Positions 40,383-50,497 of a stretch of DNA of 64,000 nucleotides are shown one piece after another. Below the pieces are notes generated by a model, which was not told the origin of the DNA, made no database searches, and worked only from the letters and a program-made list of their open reading frames with translations. This DNA comes from DALYDK01 sp031973215. Lineage in GTDB: Bacteria; Patescibacteriota; Saccharimonadia; Saccharimonadales; CAIOMD01. Made by a program: the position numbers and the translations under genes. Position 1 is the first letter of the stretch. Each line of letters begins with the position of its first letter. Where the stretch lies: the NCBI GenBank assembly GCA_031973215.1, contig DALYDK010000001.1, positions 62,001-126,000 of the forward strand, in the 5' to 3' direction.

Positions 40383-42287
40383 TTAAAGTTTTTTCTTGCC
40401 GCGTTTTTTGTCATTGGCTATTAATGCCTGAAGAACTTTTTTAAACTGAGGCTCGGTTACGGCATCTAATTCAAAAGCTGTTCTAACGAACGGTGCTAAA
40501 TCGCCCCTGTAATCGTGACCGGTTGCAACAAATTGGCCGGGGATAGGCTTAAGGGCGTTTTTCATATCTACTAATGTCTGCACGAATGTTCCTGGGACTC
40601 TGAACCTTGTGCTTTTTGGAATGGTAGGTGGTCGTTTTTTGTCGTCTTGAAGCCAGTCTGGTGCTTGTACTAATAAGTTTGTGGTAAACCTTGCTACTGG
40701 ATCGTTGTAGTGGGTAACCATAAAATATCTAACCTGTGAACGCTTTTTGGGAGTTAAGGCTTGGAACTCATCGTAATGATTAAAGACTCCAATTAAATCA
40801 GTATCTGCATTCAGCGTATTGCCGGAAACAACATTTTCTTTCCATTTGCTTTGAGACGGAGTACCAATCCATAGAGCACGGCTAACTAGTGAGGCCTCTA
40901 AGCCATCCGTACCTTCGTACATAAAGGCATCTTGGCTGGTCCAGGCTCCAAGGCTCTCGCCAAAAAGCATTAATTTTGGTCTTTTCTTAGGTGGGATTTT
41001 TAAGAGCTCTTTCTTAATACCATTTATAAGCATTCTATATTGAATATGCCCTTCGTCTCTTCTGTCTAAAGATAATGGCGATGGTCTTTTTGAATATTGT
41101 ATGGTTACTTGGGCGCAATCGCCTTTGCTCATATATTCGAGAGCATCACTCATTACATAATTAACATAGCCTGTTCCTGTTGGAGATATAACCACTATAT
41201 TCTTTCGGCTAAATGCGCCAGTTCTCTTAAGTTCTTTTAGGGCCATTTCTACTCGTTCTGGTTCGGTGTCGGCACTGTCTAGGCCAACATATATTCTAAT
41301 AGGGTCTTTAGTTTCTGAAATATCAATACCGAGAACATCTGATATTTCTTTTTTAGTTAAGGTTGTGCCAATATGGCGACGACCCTGAACAGAAAGTGAT
41401 GACCACTTAACCAAGCTATCTTTTGAGCCACTTACCAATGGGCTGACGGGCTTTTTCTTAAAGTAATCTTCGAACTGATCTGCCCCGTTTTCTATGCGCC
41501 CATAAAGTGCTTTGATGCCGAATCCTATACCTCCAATAAGCACGCCTAGGCTCATCATGTGTCCAAGAGGCAGCCAGGACCTATTTAGATATGGAAAATT
41601 CTTATTAAAGAAGCTGTCAACTGACTTGGCGGTTTTTCTTTCCACAAAAGATAATATACCCAAAAAGCCAAGTATACCTATGCTAATACCAATTGATTTT
41701 TTGGTATCTATATTATTGTCATTTTTTTCTTTTATTTTTACTTCGCCTCTGTGGACGGCTTTGTCTAGTAGCACCGAAAGGGCCATTCCTGTCGGCACAA
41801 TAAGTGAATAGACTAATTCTGATTGAGTCCTAGATTTATCTTTGTTAATTTGCCGGGCAAATTTTTCTAATAACTGTGATACGGCGCCAGCCAGCCCTAC
41901 TCTTGCCAGTATGTGACCGCCTGTTCTGGCGCTGGCATTTAGCATGCTTTCGTCGTCTCTTTGTCTAAAGTAGTACTGAAGGGCTATGCCACTTGCTATG
42001 GCGCCTGCGCTTAGGGCAAGCGATACTTTGTCTTGTCTTGTCTCTTCGTCTTCGTTTGTGCCGTCACCATTGGCAACTATTTGATCGGCAATTATTTCTA
42101 AACCATCTTGAGTGATCGCGCCTAAGGCATAGGCTATTGCCATAGTCAGACCAGTTACAATTCCTTGGTCAACAGTGTCTCTGTCCATTAAGGATTTCTG
42201 GAATGTTCTTGGCGCAGCATAACTAGCCATCATAAATCCGACCTTAGATGATCTGCTTTGTTTAGGATGCTGTATATGCTTTCCCAT
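40383..42287 (-). CDS. Abhydrolase_9-type membrane alpha/beta hydrolase
   Basis: A 634-aa protein. The N-terminal half has several hydrophobic segments; the C-terminal half has the nucleophile motif LFGESLGAW, a downstream FNHYDEFQALTP, THYNDPVARF and GHDYRGDL, resembling the large alpha/beta-hydrolase family of Actinobacteria (Pfam Abhydrolase_9 with its own N-terminal domain). A secreted or membrane lipase/esterase role is likely. The minus-strand start ATG has TATTAT/TATATT boxes 8-12 nt before it. Confidence 0.72.
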   Translation of the reverse strand: MGKHIQHPKQSRSSKVGFMMASYAAPRTFQKSLMDRDTVDQGIVTGLTMAIAYALGAITQDGLEIIADQIVANGDGTNEDEETRQDKVSLALSAGAIASGIALQYYFRQRDDESMLNASARTGGHILARVGLAGAVSQLLEKFARQINKDKSRTQSELVYSLIVPTGMALSVLLDKAVHRGEVKIKEKNDNNIDTKKSIGISIGILGFLGILSFVERKTAKSVDSFFNKNFPYLNRSWLPLGHMMSLGVLIGGIGFGIKALYGRIENGADQFEDYFKKKPVSPLVSGSKDSLVKWSSLSVQGRRHIGTTLTKKEISDVLGIDISETKDPIRIYVGLDSADTEPERVEMALKELKRTGAFSRKNIVVISPTGTGYVNYVMSDALEYMSKGDCAQVTIQYSKRPSPLSLDRRDEGHIQYRMLINGIKKELLKIPPKKRPKLMLFGESLGAWTSQDAFMYEGTDGLEASLVSRALWIGTPSQSKWKENVVSGNTLNADTDLIGVFNHYDEFQALTPKKRSQVRYFMVTHYNDPVARFTTNLLVQAPDWLQDDKKRPPTIPKSTRFRVPGTFVQTLVDMKNALKPIPGQFVATGHDYRGDLAPFVRTAFELDAVTEPQFKKVLQALIANDKKRGKKKL

Positions 42288-42357
42288 AATTAGACAATAT
42301 AATACAATAAATTACTACAAATAACAAGTACAAATAATCTGATATACTTTAGGTAAA

Positions 42358-43125
42358 GTGAAAAAAAATCAAAAATTATCTAGAAATGTTAAGCTAACGG
42401 CCAAAAAAGAAGTAGATAGTATTGTATTTAATTTTAGAAGAAATCACTTCACTGTTTTACTCGATAAAGTATTAGTGTTTAGGGTTTTTAGAAATTTACA
42501 TGGTCGATTTTGGGGAATAGGCGCCATGATGGTTCTAATTATAGGCTTTAGTGTTTGTTTTTTAATAAGGCCCGATTTGCTAACCCCATCGGCCGCCTTT
42601 AGCGATTTTGGTGAAGATGTCAGAACTGCTCCTTATTTTGCTGGGTCTGTATTTTTTGCGGCATATGGATTATGGCGCTGGAGAAATTATCTCGCTCGGA
42701 CACTGAAACGAACAAAGCCAATAATTCCACTTATTTCTTTGACAATAATTGGCCTTTACTTGGTTGCGCTAATGCCCGTTTCTTGGAAGCCCATACCCTA
42801 TAAAATTCATATTTTTGGAGTTATGTTGGCTGGAATTTCAATGGCTCTAACTGTGCTTTTTGATGTTCTTATGAGCAAAACAAGAAAAAAAACTAACTAC
42901 CGGAAAACAAAACTAATTAAGTTTCTTTGTGTGCTTCTAATTATTAGCGGCGGCATAATAACTTTTGGTTCGGCCGATATTACTGGATGGTTTTCTATGG
43001 CTTTAGTTGGTGAGCTTATAATGCTAGTAGGATATGGAATATGGGTTGTGCTAAAAACCTATCAAGGAGAAGACCCAAGGAGTGCTCTTTCAAAGCAGTT
43101 AAAGAAAATTGTTTTAGTAGACTAG
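42358..43125 (+). CDS. Polytopic membrane protein
   Basis: A 255-aa protein with a basic cytoplasmic N-terminus and six hydrophobic segments (about 55-73, 93-105, 120-140, 148-168, 185-202, 212-232). GTG start at 42358, TATACT 9 nt upstream. No conserved domain recognised. Divergent from the Abhydrolase_9 gene and followed by a DUF5665 gene 22 bases on. Confidence 0.6.
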   Translation: MKKNQKLSRNVKLTAKKEVDSIVFNFRRNHFTVLLDKVLVFRVFRNLHGRFWGIGAMMVLIIGFSVCFLIRPDLLTPSAAFSDFGEDVRTAPYFAGSVFFAAYGLWRWRNYLARTLKRTKPIIPLISLTIIGLYLVALMPVSWKPIPYKIHIFGVMLAGISMALTVLFDVLMSKTRKKTNYRKTKLIKFLCVLLIISGGIITFGSADITGWFSMALVGELIMLVGYGIWVVLKTYQGEDPRSALSKQLKKIVLVD

Positions 43126-43147
43126 ATAGTAATATAATATTTAAACA

Positions 43148-43429
43148 ATGACAGATAAGCCAAGCAAAAAACAAAAAGCAGATTACGAACAAATAGGTCG
43201 CATGATAGAAGAAATTGTAGCCATTAACTATTCTAATAAATGGCGATTTTTTGGCTTTACTTTTTTCAAAGGCGTTATTTATGGCTTAGGCATTTTTATA
43301 GGTGGTACTATTGTCGTTGCTCTAGTTATTTGGTTGCTAACACAATTTAACGATGCTCCAATTATTGGCCCATTCTTAGATAAATTACTGTATGTTTTAA
43401 ATAACAGCGCGCCTCCGCCCAAGAACTAG
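43148..43429 (+). CDS. DUF5665-type small membrane protein
   Basis: A 93-aa protein: soluble N-terminus (YEQIGRMIEEIVAINYSNKWRFFGFTFFKGV), then one or two transmembrane segments (YGLGIFIGGTIVVALVIWLL). This pattern is that of the DUF5665 family, common in CPR. The function is unknown. The last four bases overlap the stop of the converging DUF475 gene. Confidence 0.75.
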   Translation: MTDKPSKKQKADYEQIGRMIEEIVAINYSNKWRFFGFTFFKGVIYGLGIFIGGTIVVALVIWLLTQFNDAPIIGPFLDKLLYVLNNSAPPPKN

Positions 43430-44460
43430 CTGGTCTTTTTAATCGAACTAATAATTGAGCTTGTAATTAAGATTATCCCGCAAACTCCAGCAATTGCTTC
43501 TGGTATATGGTAAATTTCTGAAACAAACATAGAAATAGCTAGAACAAAAACCGTGTAATGGGCGCCGTGTTCAAGGTATTTGTAATTCTTAAGAGTACCT
43601 CTTCTGACCATAAAGACCGTCATAGACCTGACCCATATTGCACCAATACCTAGTCCGACTGCTATAAGTATTACCTGATTTGTAACCGCAAAAGCACCAA
43701 TAACTCCATCTAAGCTAAAACTAGCATCAAGAATTTCTAGGTACAAAAATGTCAGGAATCCTGCAAAGCCACCGACTGTCTTGGGTCCTCTTTTTTTAAG
43801 AGACCTTGTTTGCAATGATCCAAAAAATTCAGATAAACCATGAATAACTAAATAAGTAACTATACCAACTGCCCCCGCTGTAAGTGTTTCTTTTGTATGA
43901 TTATTCGCAGGGACAATAGCAAAAAGTCCAACGGTTGCTGCCGAAATAATTACCGGCATCCAAGGGCTGGCAATTTTCAGTAAAGGTTTTTCTAAAGATT
44001 TGAACCAGTGGACTTTTTTATCTTTGTCTAAGAAAAACCTCCAGGCTAGCATCGACAAAAATCCCCCACCGAATCCAGCTATTGTTGGGTATGCTTCTTC
44101 GAGCTTACTTGAATATATATCGGGATTATTTAGCGCCAAGTCTAGAACTTGTTGCCACGATAAATCAGCGGCAAGTGCCACAATTACAATAGGAAAAACA
44201 ATTCTCATTCCAAATATTGCAATTATTATTCCTATGGTTAAGAACATATTTTGCCAAAAGCGGTTTAGTTTTTGTAAAATTTTGGCATTAATTATGGCGT
44301 TCTCAAAGCTGAATGTTATTTCAATGATAATTAATGTTAGTAGTGCCGGCAAAATTGCCCATCCTAGATTGTAAATACTAATTACGACAAGTATTATGCT
44401 GAAAATGGCGCTAAAAAAGAAAATTCTTACTGGTGAATTTTTATGCAATATACCAAGCAT
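43426..44460 (-). CDS. DUF475 (TerC-like) integral membrane protein
   Basis: A 344-aa protein with about nine hydrophobic segments. IIEITFSFENAIINAKIL at the N-terminus and LEILDASFSLDGVIGAFAV later carry the paired acidic motifs (E-F-x-N / D-F-x-D type) typical of TerC/DUF475 proteins, thought to handle metal ions. It is the last gene of a probable operon, 4 bases after the response regulator. Confidence 0.85.
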   Translation of the reverse strand: MLGILHKNSPVRIFFFSAIFSIILVVISIYNLGWAILPALLTLIIIEITFSFENAIINAKILQKLNRFWQNMFLTIGIIIAIFGMRIVFPIVIVALAADLSWQQVLDLALNNPDIYSSKLEEAYPTIAGFGGGFLSMLAWRFFLDKDKKVHWFKSLEKPLLKIASPWMPVIISAATVGLFAIVPANNHTKETLTAGAVGIVTYLVIHGLSEFFGSLQTRSLKKRGPKTVGGFAGFLTFLYLEILDASFSLDGVIGAFAVTNQVILIAVGLGIGAIWVRSMTVFMVRRGTLKNYKYLEHGAHYTVFVLAISMFVSEIYHIPEAIAGVCGIILITSSIISSIKKTS

Positions 44461-44464
44461 GATA

Positions 44465-44881
44465 TTAATTGTTGTAATTGTCGCTTGGCTGATTTCCGGC
44501 TGCTATATCGTTTATGATATTAACTAGCTGCCTTGGAGTAAACTCTGCTTTTATTAAATAGCCATCTGCCATAGATTCAAGCTCGTCCTTGCTGTCTTCT
44601 GTTTGATCTAGATTAGTTGTTATAAGAATTTTAGCCTTAAGTTTGTCTGGGCGACTACGCAGCTGCCTAAGAACTTCAAACCCGGTCATTCCTGGTATCA
44701 TAAGGTCTAAAAGAATAATGTCATATTCATTACTTTGGGCCGCTCTGAGCCCGTCTATGCCGCTAATTAGAGTAGTAACATCGTATCCAGCCCGTCTGAG
44801 CGCTCTGGCATATAGCTCACTAATAAAACTTTCATCTTCTATGCATAGTATTTTTTTGCCGTTTAGTTTTACATTATCCAT
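44465..44881 (-). CDS. Stand-alone receiver-domain response regulator
   Basis: A 138-aa protein that is only a receiver domain: E15/D16, phospho-acceptor D59 (IILLDLMIPG), late Thr and Lys (KILITTN, YLIKAEF). No output domain, so it acts by binding a partner. An AGGGGG site lies upstream. It starts 2 bases after the kinase stop codon, so it is translationally coupled to its likely kinase. Confidence 0.92.
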   Translation of the reverse strand: MDNVKLNGKKILCIEDESFISELYARALRRAGYDVTTLISGIDGLRAAQSNEYDIILLDLMIPGMTGFEVLRQLRSRPDKLKAKILITTNLDQTEDSKDELESMADGYLIKAEFTPRQLVNIINDIAAGNQPSDNYNN

Positions 44882-44883
44882 AA

Positions 44884-46416
44884 TTACCCCCTGTAAAGTG
44901 AATGATTTTTTATCCAGCCGTGTGCGCCACGAACTATTTCGCCATTCTGACTATTTTTTAACTCTTCTGCCAAGTTTACATACGGCTGCACGGTAAAGCC
45001 GAAAGTACTTCCCTCTTTCTCTTTGCTTTTGACCCAAATTTGGCCGCCATGGGCTTCAACTATTGCTTTTGATAGGAATAAACCGAGGCCGGTTCCACCT
45101 ACGCTGTTTTTGCTTGAATGAGACCGATAAAACTTGTCAAAAACATGACCCACTACATTTGATGGTATGCCCACGCCTTTGTCCGAAACAGTGGTTTCAA
45201 CTACTCCGTCTTTCAGGTGAGAATCTATAATTATCTCTTCGTCGGTATGGGTGTATTTTATGGCATTCTCAATCAAATTAGCTATTACTTCGTATACGCT
45301 TACTCTATCGGCGGCAACTGTTGGCAGGTCTGGCTCTATTTTTACTATTAATTTTTTACCATGTACTTTAGCCCTGAGCTCCATATCTTTACAAACTTGT
45401 CCAAGTACTTCGTTCCAATTTTCTTCTTTTAAATTTAAATTAAGGGCATTTTCTTCTATTCGGGCCACATTTAAAATATTGGACACAAAAGATGTAAGTT
45501 GTTGAGCGCTGGCGCTCATATTATGCATGAAGGACTTTTGTTCAGTGTCTAATTTTGATTCAAGCTCTTCTCCGAACAGCTCAATATATCCTCTTAGAAT
45601 TGTTACGGGCGTGCGTAATTCGTGGACGGCCAGAGCAACAAACGTTAGGTCCCTATCATCTCTTTCGTATAGTAAAGTCCTGTCATAAATTGCAAGTACC
45701 ACCTCAAGGCCATTGGAATTATTTTGCGAATAATGGGCCACAAGGTCGAATTTTTTTATTTTGTTGTTGGGTAGAGTTAGTTTTACTCTTTGCCATGTTT
45801 CTGTGGCGTTTACGGTATTGCCAGCAATGTTACTTAACCATTTTTCTAAAGTTTCGGTTGACGTAAAGGCTATATTGAAAACATCATATAGTGGCTTATC
45901 GGCAATATCCTCGGCTTTTAGTTCTAGATAACTCAGGGCCGAATCGTTCATAAATCCAATATGTTGCTCTGTGTTTATGGCAATAATTGGTAACGGATAA
46001 AGATTCGTAATTGACTGGTAGTAAGATAAGTCAGACTGGTCTTCTGTCTTAATTTGATTGATAGAATTTTGAAAACCATAGACTTTTTGCATTAAGCTAG
46101 CGATGAATTCCTTAGAGGGCTTATCTAAATTCTCTGGGTTAGGTGGGTCTACTGTATTTTCTTGGTTAGTTACAGTTAGTATAGACCTTGCTAGATAGTC
46201 AGTAGGTTTTACGGCTTTGGCAGATATAGCTTTTCCTATTATTAGCGCAATTGTCAAAATGGCTATGATAACTATTGCGGTTGCCAGTGCATAGTTTTTG
46301 TTAAAAAGATTTACAGCAAATAACCAAATACCTATAGACATCCCGCTAACAAAAACAATTGCTCCTGCTACAAGAAGCCAAATTTGTTCTTTTAATGGTT
46401 TTAGTAAAGGTATCAT
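44884..46416 (-). CDS. Membrane PAS sensor histidine kinase
   Basis: A 510-aa protein with two transmembrane segments (about residues 13-35 and 42-60) and a very short outside loop, a PAS domain (SITNLYPLPIIAINTEQHIGFMNDSALSYL, about 133-250), HisKA with H265 in AVHELRTP, and an HATPase with ENAIKYTHTDEE, SDKGVGIPSNVVGHVFDKFYR and GGTGLGLFLSKAIVE. It overlaps the DUF3048 stop by one base (TAATG). Confidence 0.93.
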   Translation of the reverse strand: MIPLLKPLKEQIWLLVAGAIVFVSGMSIGIWLFAVNLFNKNYALATAIVIIAILTIALIIGKAISAKAVKPTDYLARSILTVTNQENTVDPPNPENLDKPSKEFIASLMQKVYGFQNSINQIKTEDQSDLSYYQSITNLYPLPIIAINTEQHIGFMNDSALSYLELKAEDIADKPLYDVFNIAFTSTETLEKWLSNIAGNTVNATETWQRVKLTLPNNKIKKFDLVAHYSQNNSNGLEVVLAIYDRTLLYERDDRDLTFVALAVHELRTPVTILRGYIELFGEELESKLDTEQKSFMHNMSASAQQLTSFVSNILNVARIEENALNLNLKEENWNEVLGQVCKDMELRAKVHGKKLIVKIEPDLPTVAADRVSVYEVIANLIENAIKYTHTDEEIIIDSHLKDGVVETTVSDKGVGIPSNVVGHVFDKFYRSHSSKNSVGGTGLGLFLSKAIVEAHGGQIWVKSKEKEGSTFGFTVQPYVNLAEELKNSQNGEIVRGAHGWIKNHSLYRG

Positions 46417-47654
46417 TATGGTTTATAGCTTATATCGCTACTCGCTCCTACTAAAGATACCCATGTTTGTCCTGCATTTAGTTTCATTGGTAGCCCGTTT
46501 TTATCTTTTAAAACTAGGGGGCTTTTGCGGTCTGTCTTGCTCCACGTTCCCTCTGATACTATTCCATCTTGAAATACGTATACTGCACCGGTACCAGTTG
46601 TTGCATATGTGCTGTGGTATCCGTCGCTATCATTGCCATTAGGAACCACCAAGGCGACAACTACTTTTGGAGAAATTGTTGCACCGCTTTTGGCGTCAGT
46701 GTGAGGTTGCCCTGCCTGTGATCTAAGATATGAATTAGTGGTTGCGTCATAGTCAAACCTAGGGCTGTAAAGGGGGCCTGATATTGCTAGATCTATAGTT
46801 TTTGCAGTAGGTGTCTGAGGTACTTGTTCTTTTCTTTCGAAGCCCTTAAAAGTACTAGCTGTGAAGCCTTTTGCTTTATTTAAAACATCAATTTTGTCGA
46901 ATCCAGTATACATATTATGAGGTGCAAATCTTTCAGTTATTCGCCAGTAAGCATCGGCGTTAAAGAATTGATCAATATCTCTTACCCCCAAATCTTTTAT
47001 ATCCTGGAGAGCCTGAGGGCTTCCTCCGACGTGGCCGTAACTTGCCTGGTAGGCAAGAGCATAATCTATGTAATATGACCTGGCGCTTCTTATTGGTCCT
47101 ATATAGTTTGGTTGTGATTCTTGATAGACGGCCATGAATCTAGTGACTCCACCCTCTGCGATTGCCTCGTAGACAATGTCAGCTTCAGTTAGCCCACTCT
47201 GAGGCCTTGCGTCTGGACTGTTTTCGATCATAAGTGCCGTAACGGGTCTTTTTGTCAATTGCTCGTCTTTGAGCTCTACTCCTGTTAGCGGAGAAATGAT
47301 TTTTTTAACTTCTTTTTTTTCTACAATTACCTGCTCATTGTTGGTGGCAACGGGCTTGTTTTTGTTCTTGAAAAACCAAAATGCGCCAGCTAGGGCAGCT
47401 ATAATAAGCAATATTGCTAGCACAATTAAAACTTTTTTATTTGTAAAAAACTTTTTCATTTTACTACCAAAGCCTTCTCCTTTTTCAGGGTTATTCTTGG
47501 GCTGATTATCTAATTCTATTGTCGGAATTTCGGTAGGATCAAATGATTGGGACTTTGGCTGATTTCCGGAATTATTTTCACTAAAAGAAGAGTACCTATA
47601 AACACTTGGTCCTGATTTTTTTGGTATGGAATTTGTTTTTTTAAAATTATCCAT
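46416..47654 (-). CDS. DUF3048 (YerB-like) membrane-anchored protein
   Basis: A 412-aa protein with a disordered cytoplasmic N-terminus, a transmembrane segment (about 75-93) and an extracytoplasmic DUF3048 domain: KRPVTALMIENSPDARPQSGL, YEAIAEGGVTRFMAVYQ, IGPIRSARSYYIDYAL, GGSPQALQDI, and a C-terminal DUF3048 half. YerB-like proteins are poorly understood envelope proteins. In the same operon as the sensor kinase, so it may feed or follow that signal. Confidence 0.85.
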   Translation of the reverse strand: MDNFKKTNSIPKKSGPSVYRYSSFSENNSGNQPKSQSFDPTEIPTIELDNQPKNNPEKGEGFGSKMKKFFTNKKVLIVLAILLIIAALAGAFWFFKNKNKPVATNNEQVIVEKKEVKKIISPLTGVELKDEQLTKRPVTALMIENSPDARPQSGLTEADIVYEAIAEGGVTRFMAVYQESQPNYIGPIRSARSYYIDYALAYQASYGHVGGSPQALQDIKDLGVRDIDQFFNADAYWRITERFAPHNMYTGFDKIDVLNKAKGFTASTFKGFERKEQVPQTPTAKTIDLAISGPLYSPRFDYDATTNSYLRSQAGQPHTDAKSGATISPKVVVALVVPNGNDSDGYHSTYATTGTGAVYVFQDGIVSEGTWSKTDRKSPLVLKDKNGLPMKLNAGQTWVSLVGASSDISYKP

Positions 47655-47699
47655 TTTTATTCACTTGCCTACTGAAGTATATTTTACCATAAGCAAGAT

Positions 47700-49136
47700 T
47701 TATTTTTCTAGATATACTAAGGAGTTTTTGAGTCTTTCAATTGTTATTTCTTTACCCAGTATTGCAAGTGAAGCCGGAAGCTCAGGGCTATATTCTGCCC
47801 AGGTTGTTGCAATACGGACTATACTAAACAAAATAATTGGTTTTTGATTTAGTGAATTTAGCAGGTTATTCAAGGTTTCTTGTATGTTTGTGGGGCTAAA
47901 ATCTTCTATTTGGTTAAAATCTTCAATGACTCTCTTTAATATAATTCCTAGCTGGCTATTGCTTAACTTGCTAAGTTGTTTGTTGGTACTTATAAGAGTA
48001 GGTTCAACTATGGGCTCTTCAAAAAAGAATTTTGTTAAGGCGCTCAGATCGGACAATGTTTTCATTCTATCTTGGGCAATACCAAGGACCGCTTTTTTAT
48101 ATTCTGTTGAATATTTTTTGGAGCTTTCCGGCCAATAAGTCTCCACCCTATCATAAAGTTCATCAAGACTAAGACTTCTAATCCACTGACCATTCATCCA
48201 AACTAGTTTTTTTTCATCGAACCTAGCACCTGATTTTTGAACCTTTTCTAGTGAAAACTTTTCTATAAGTTCTTTTTTGGTATAGATTTCTTGGTCTGTA
48301 CCATCGTTCCAGCCTAAAAGTGCTAAAAAGTTAAGCATGGCTTCAGGTAGGATTCCCTGTTCTCTATATTCGGTAACACTTTTAGCTCCATCTCTTTTCC
48401 CGAGTTTTTTATTTCCCTCTGGTGCAAGAATATGTGGCATACATGCTAATACCGGTGGAACTATGCCCAGTGCTTGGTATAGACTGAGATACTTTGGTAT
48501 TGAAGATATATATTCTAAACCACGAATTACGTGTGTAACCTTCATTTCATAATCATCAACTATATGAGCAAAATTATATGTCGGGAGGCCATCACTTTTT
48601 ATTAATATAAAGTCGTCTTGAGCTTCGGGCCCTGCAGATAATTCTCCCATTATGGGGTCGTGCCATTTTGTTGGTTTTGGGTCAACTTTTAATCTCAGGG
48701 GCTGGGTACCATCCCATTGTGGTGGATTTTTCGGCCTGTAGTTTCTGTACAGGAAAGGTCTTTTCTGGTTTATAGCATCTTGTCTGAATTCTTCAACTTG
48801 TTGAGCGGTGTACGGATCGGCATATGCTTGACCATTTTGTATTAATTGATGAGCATATTTAAGATATATTTCTTTTCTTTGACTTTGTTCGTAGGGGCCA
48901 TGGCCACCCCCCGCTAGGTAGCCTTCATTCCATTCAATGCCAAGCCACCTAAGAGAATCCACTATAAGATCCGTGGCGCCCTCGACAAATCTAGCCTGGT
49001 CTGTATCCTCTATTCTTAGAATCATTGTGCCACCCGCTTGAGCGGCTAATAAATACGGGAAAAGAGCCGCACGAATGTTGCCTACATGAATATAACCAGT
49101 TGGACTTGGCGCAAATCTTGTTACTATTTTTGACAT
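47700..49136 (-). CDS. gltX: Glutamyl-tRNA synthetase
   Basis: A 478-aa class I synthetase. The HIGH-like motif is in PSPTGYIHVGNIR, the KMSKS-like motif is KLGKRDGAKS, with ILRIEDTDQARF between. It charges tRNA-Glu (and, in organisms with GatCAB, tRNA-Gln). The anticodon-binding C-terminus is typical. A DUF4367 gene ends 24 bases upstream and a DUF3048 gene begins 46 bases downstream. Confidence 0.95.
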   Translation of the reverse strand: MSKIVTRFAPSPTGYIHVGNIRAALFPYLLAAQAGGTMILRIEDTDQARFVEGATDLIVDSLRWLGIEWNEGYLAGGGHGPYEQSQRKEIYLKYAHQLIQNGQAYADPYTAQQVEEFRQDAINQKRPFLYRNYRPKNPPQWDGTQPLRLKVDPKPTKWHDPIMGELSAGPEAQDDFILIKSDGLPTYNFAHIVDDYEMKVTHVIRGLEYISSIPKYLSLYQALGIVPPVLACMPHILAPEGNKKLGKRDGAKSVTEYREQGILPEAMLNFLALLGWNDGTDQEIYTKKELIEKFSLEKVQKSGARFDEKKLVWMNGQWIRSLSLDELYDRVETYWPESSKKYSTEYKKAVLGIAQDRMKTLSDLSALTKFFFEEPIVEPTLISTNKQLSKLSNSQLGIILKRVIEDFNQIEDFSPTNIQETLNNLLNSLNQKPIILFSIVRIATTWAEYSPELPASLAILGKEITIERLKNSLVYLEK

Positions 49137-49159
49137 TAATATTATTTTAACAGATATGT

Positions 49160-50368
49160 CTAAATCGAAGATGCAATTGAAAGAATCTGATCACTACTTA
49201 AAGAGCCGTTGGCATTAAGAGTAAACCAAACCCCCTTGTCTACCCATGTAGCGTTGTTATTGTCGTATATAAAAACCGTCATTCCTTTGTTGTAATAGGC
49301 TTGGTACTGTTTTTTACCTTCAATTAGGTAGTTACTTAACAGAGATTCACTGGTCCAATTAGATGGTTTTTGAGTAATTTGAAAAGCTCTTTTGTCGGTA
49401 TTGGACTTGTACTCTATTGTTAAGGAATCTTTCGAGGCACTCACTGGCGACTTATAGGCATACCCACTCGGTATATTGCCAGGTACTTTGGCATCAAATC
49501 CTGCGTTCCTGGCCGCTACTTTAACGGCAATTTGTGGAACTTTCTGATAGGCCAGAAAACCCATAAATAAGAATGCTGCAAATACCGCTGCTGCCATACC
49601 CGCTAGGTATCTACGGCTGCGAACCTTAGAATGTGTTTTTTTATGATAAGGCTTTATGTGATGAGATTTTACTCCATCTGCATTTGAGGCCTTTTCTTTA
49701 CTAACAGGTTGCGCTATATGATGTTCGAAAACTGATTGTTTGGGTTCGACTGTAGGCGTTGGTTGCTGCGCTAAGGCAGTAGAATTGTGTCCATTTTGAG
49801 ATTCTGGCTCTTTAGCAACAGGAAGACTTGAACTGACAATTGTTTTTTGAACAGTAGGTGTCTTTGAAAACTTCGAAATTGCTGAGCTGGTCTTATAGCT
49901 TATTGCCTTGGCGATTTTGGCCTCAGGTACTTTTTTAAAAACTGCAAATCTTGTATAAGCATCTTGCTTATTAGCTTGGCTCGAGATCGGATCTGTGGGG
50001 TTAGACTTGACTGTTACTGCGGCCGAAGTAGTCATAGGCTTTGGTTTTTTGACAAATTTTCTAGATAAAGTTACGGCTTTTTGGGGTTTTTTGCGCAACC
50101 CATCTACTACCTTTACGGTATTTTGTTGCTTGGCTTGGCTTATCTGTTTATCTTTGGTAACAACATGACTATCTTTAGATACATCAGATTTGGCTATTGT
50201 TTGGTTGGCTTTGTTTCGGCTTACACCATCAATATTCCTGCCGCTAGACTTTATAGGGCTAGAAGAATGCCTTTGTATGTCTGACGGCTTATTTATAGAA
50301 TTTCCATTCAGAAGCTTACCAGTAATGGCGTCGTACTGCCTACCGTTAATTTCTATAATGTTTTTCAA
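49160..50368 (-). CDS. Membrane-anchored protein with a DUF4367-like domain
   Basis: A 402-aa protein with a TTG start. A long Lys/Ser/Thr/Gln-rich, probably disordered cytoplasmic part (1-255), one transmembrane segment (about 256-275) and a C-terminal extracytoplasmic domain whose pattern (IPSGYAYKSPVSA, ITQKPSNWTSESLL, ATWVDKGVWFTLNANGSLS, DQILSIASS) fits DUF4367. Likely a sensor or anti-sigma-type envelope protein; function unproven. Confidence 0.6.
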   Translation of the reverse strand: MKNIIEINGRQYDAITGKLLNGNSINKPSDIQRHSSSPIKSSGRNIDGVSRNKANQTIAKSDVSKDSHVVTKDKQISQAKQQNTVKVVDGLRKKPQKAVTLSRKFVKKPKPMTTSAAVTVKSNPTDPISSQANKQDAYTRFAVFKKVPEAKIAKAISYKTSSAISKFSKTPTVQKTIVSSSLPVAKEPESQNGHNSTALAQQPTPTVEPKQSVFEHHIAQPVSKEKASNADGVKSHHIKPYHKKTHSKVRSRRYLAGMAAAVFAAFLFMGFLAYQKVPQIAVKVAARNAGFDAKVPGNIPSGYAYKSPVSASKDSLTIEYKSNTDKRAFQITQKPSNWTSESLLSNYLIEGKKQYQAYYNKGMTVFIYDNNNATWVDKGVWFTLNANGSLSSDQILSIASSI

Positions 50369-50497
50369 TTTTTTTAACCCCTCAAGCTATATTTTTTGCT
50401 GTAGTTGTTATTATTATGCTTATAAATAACAATATTTGCAACAAAAATTTTTGCTAAATTGTGCAAAACTTCAGAAAATAGGTTTAGAATAATATTG

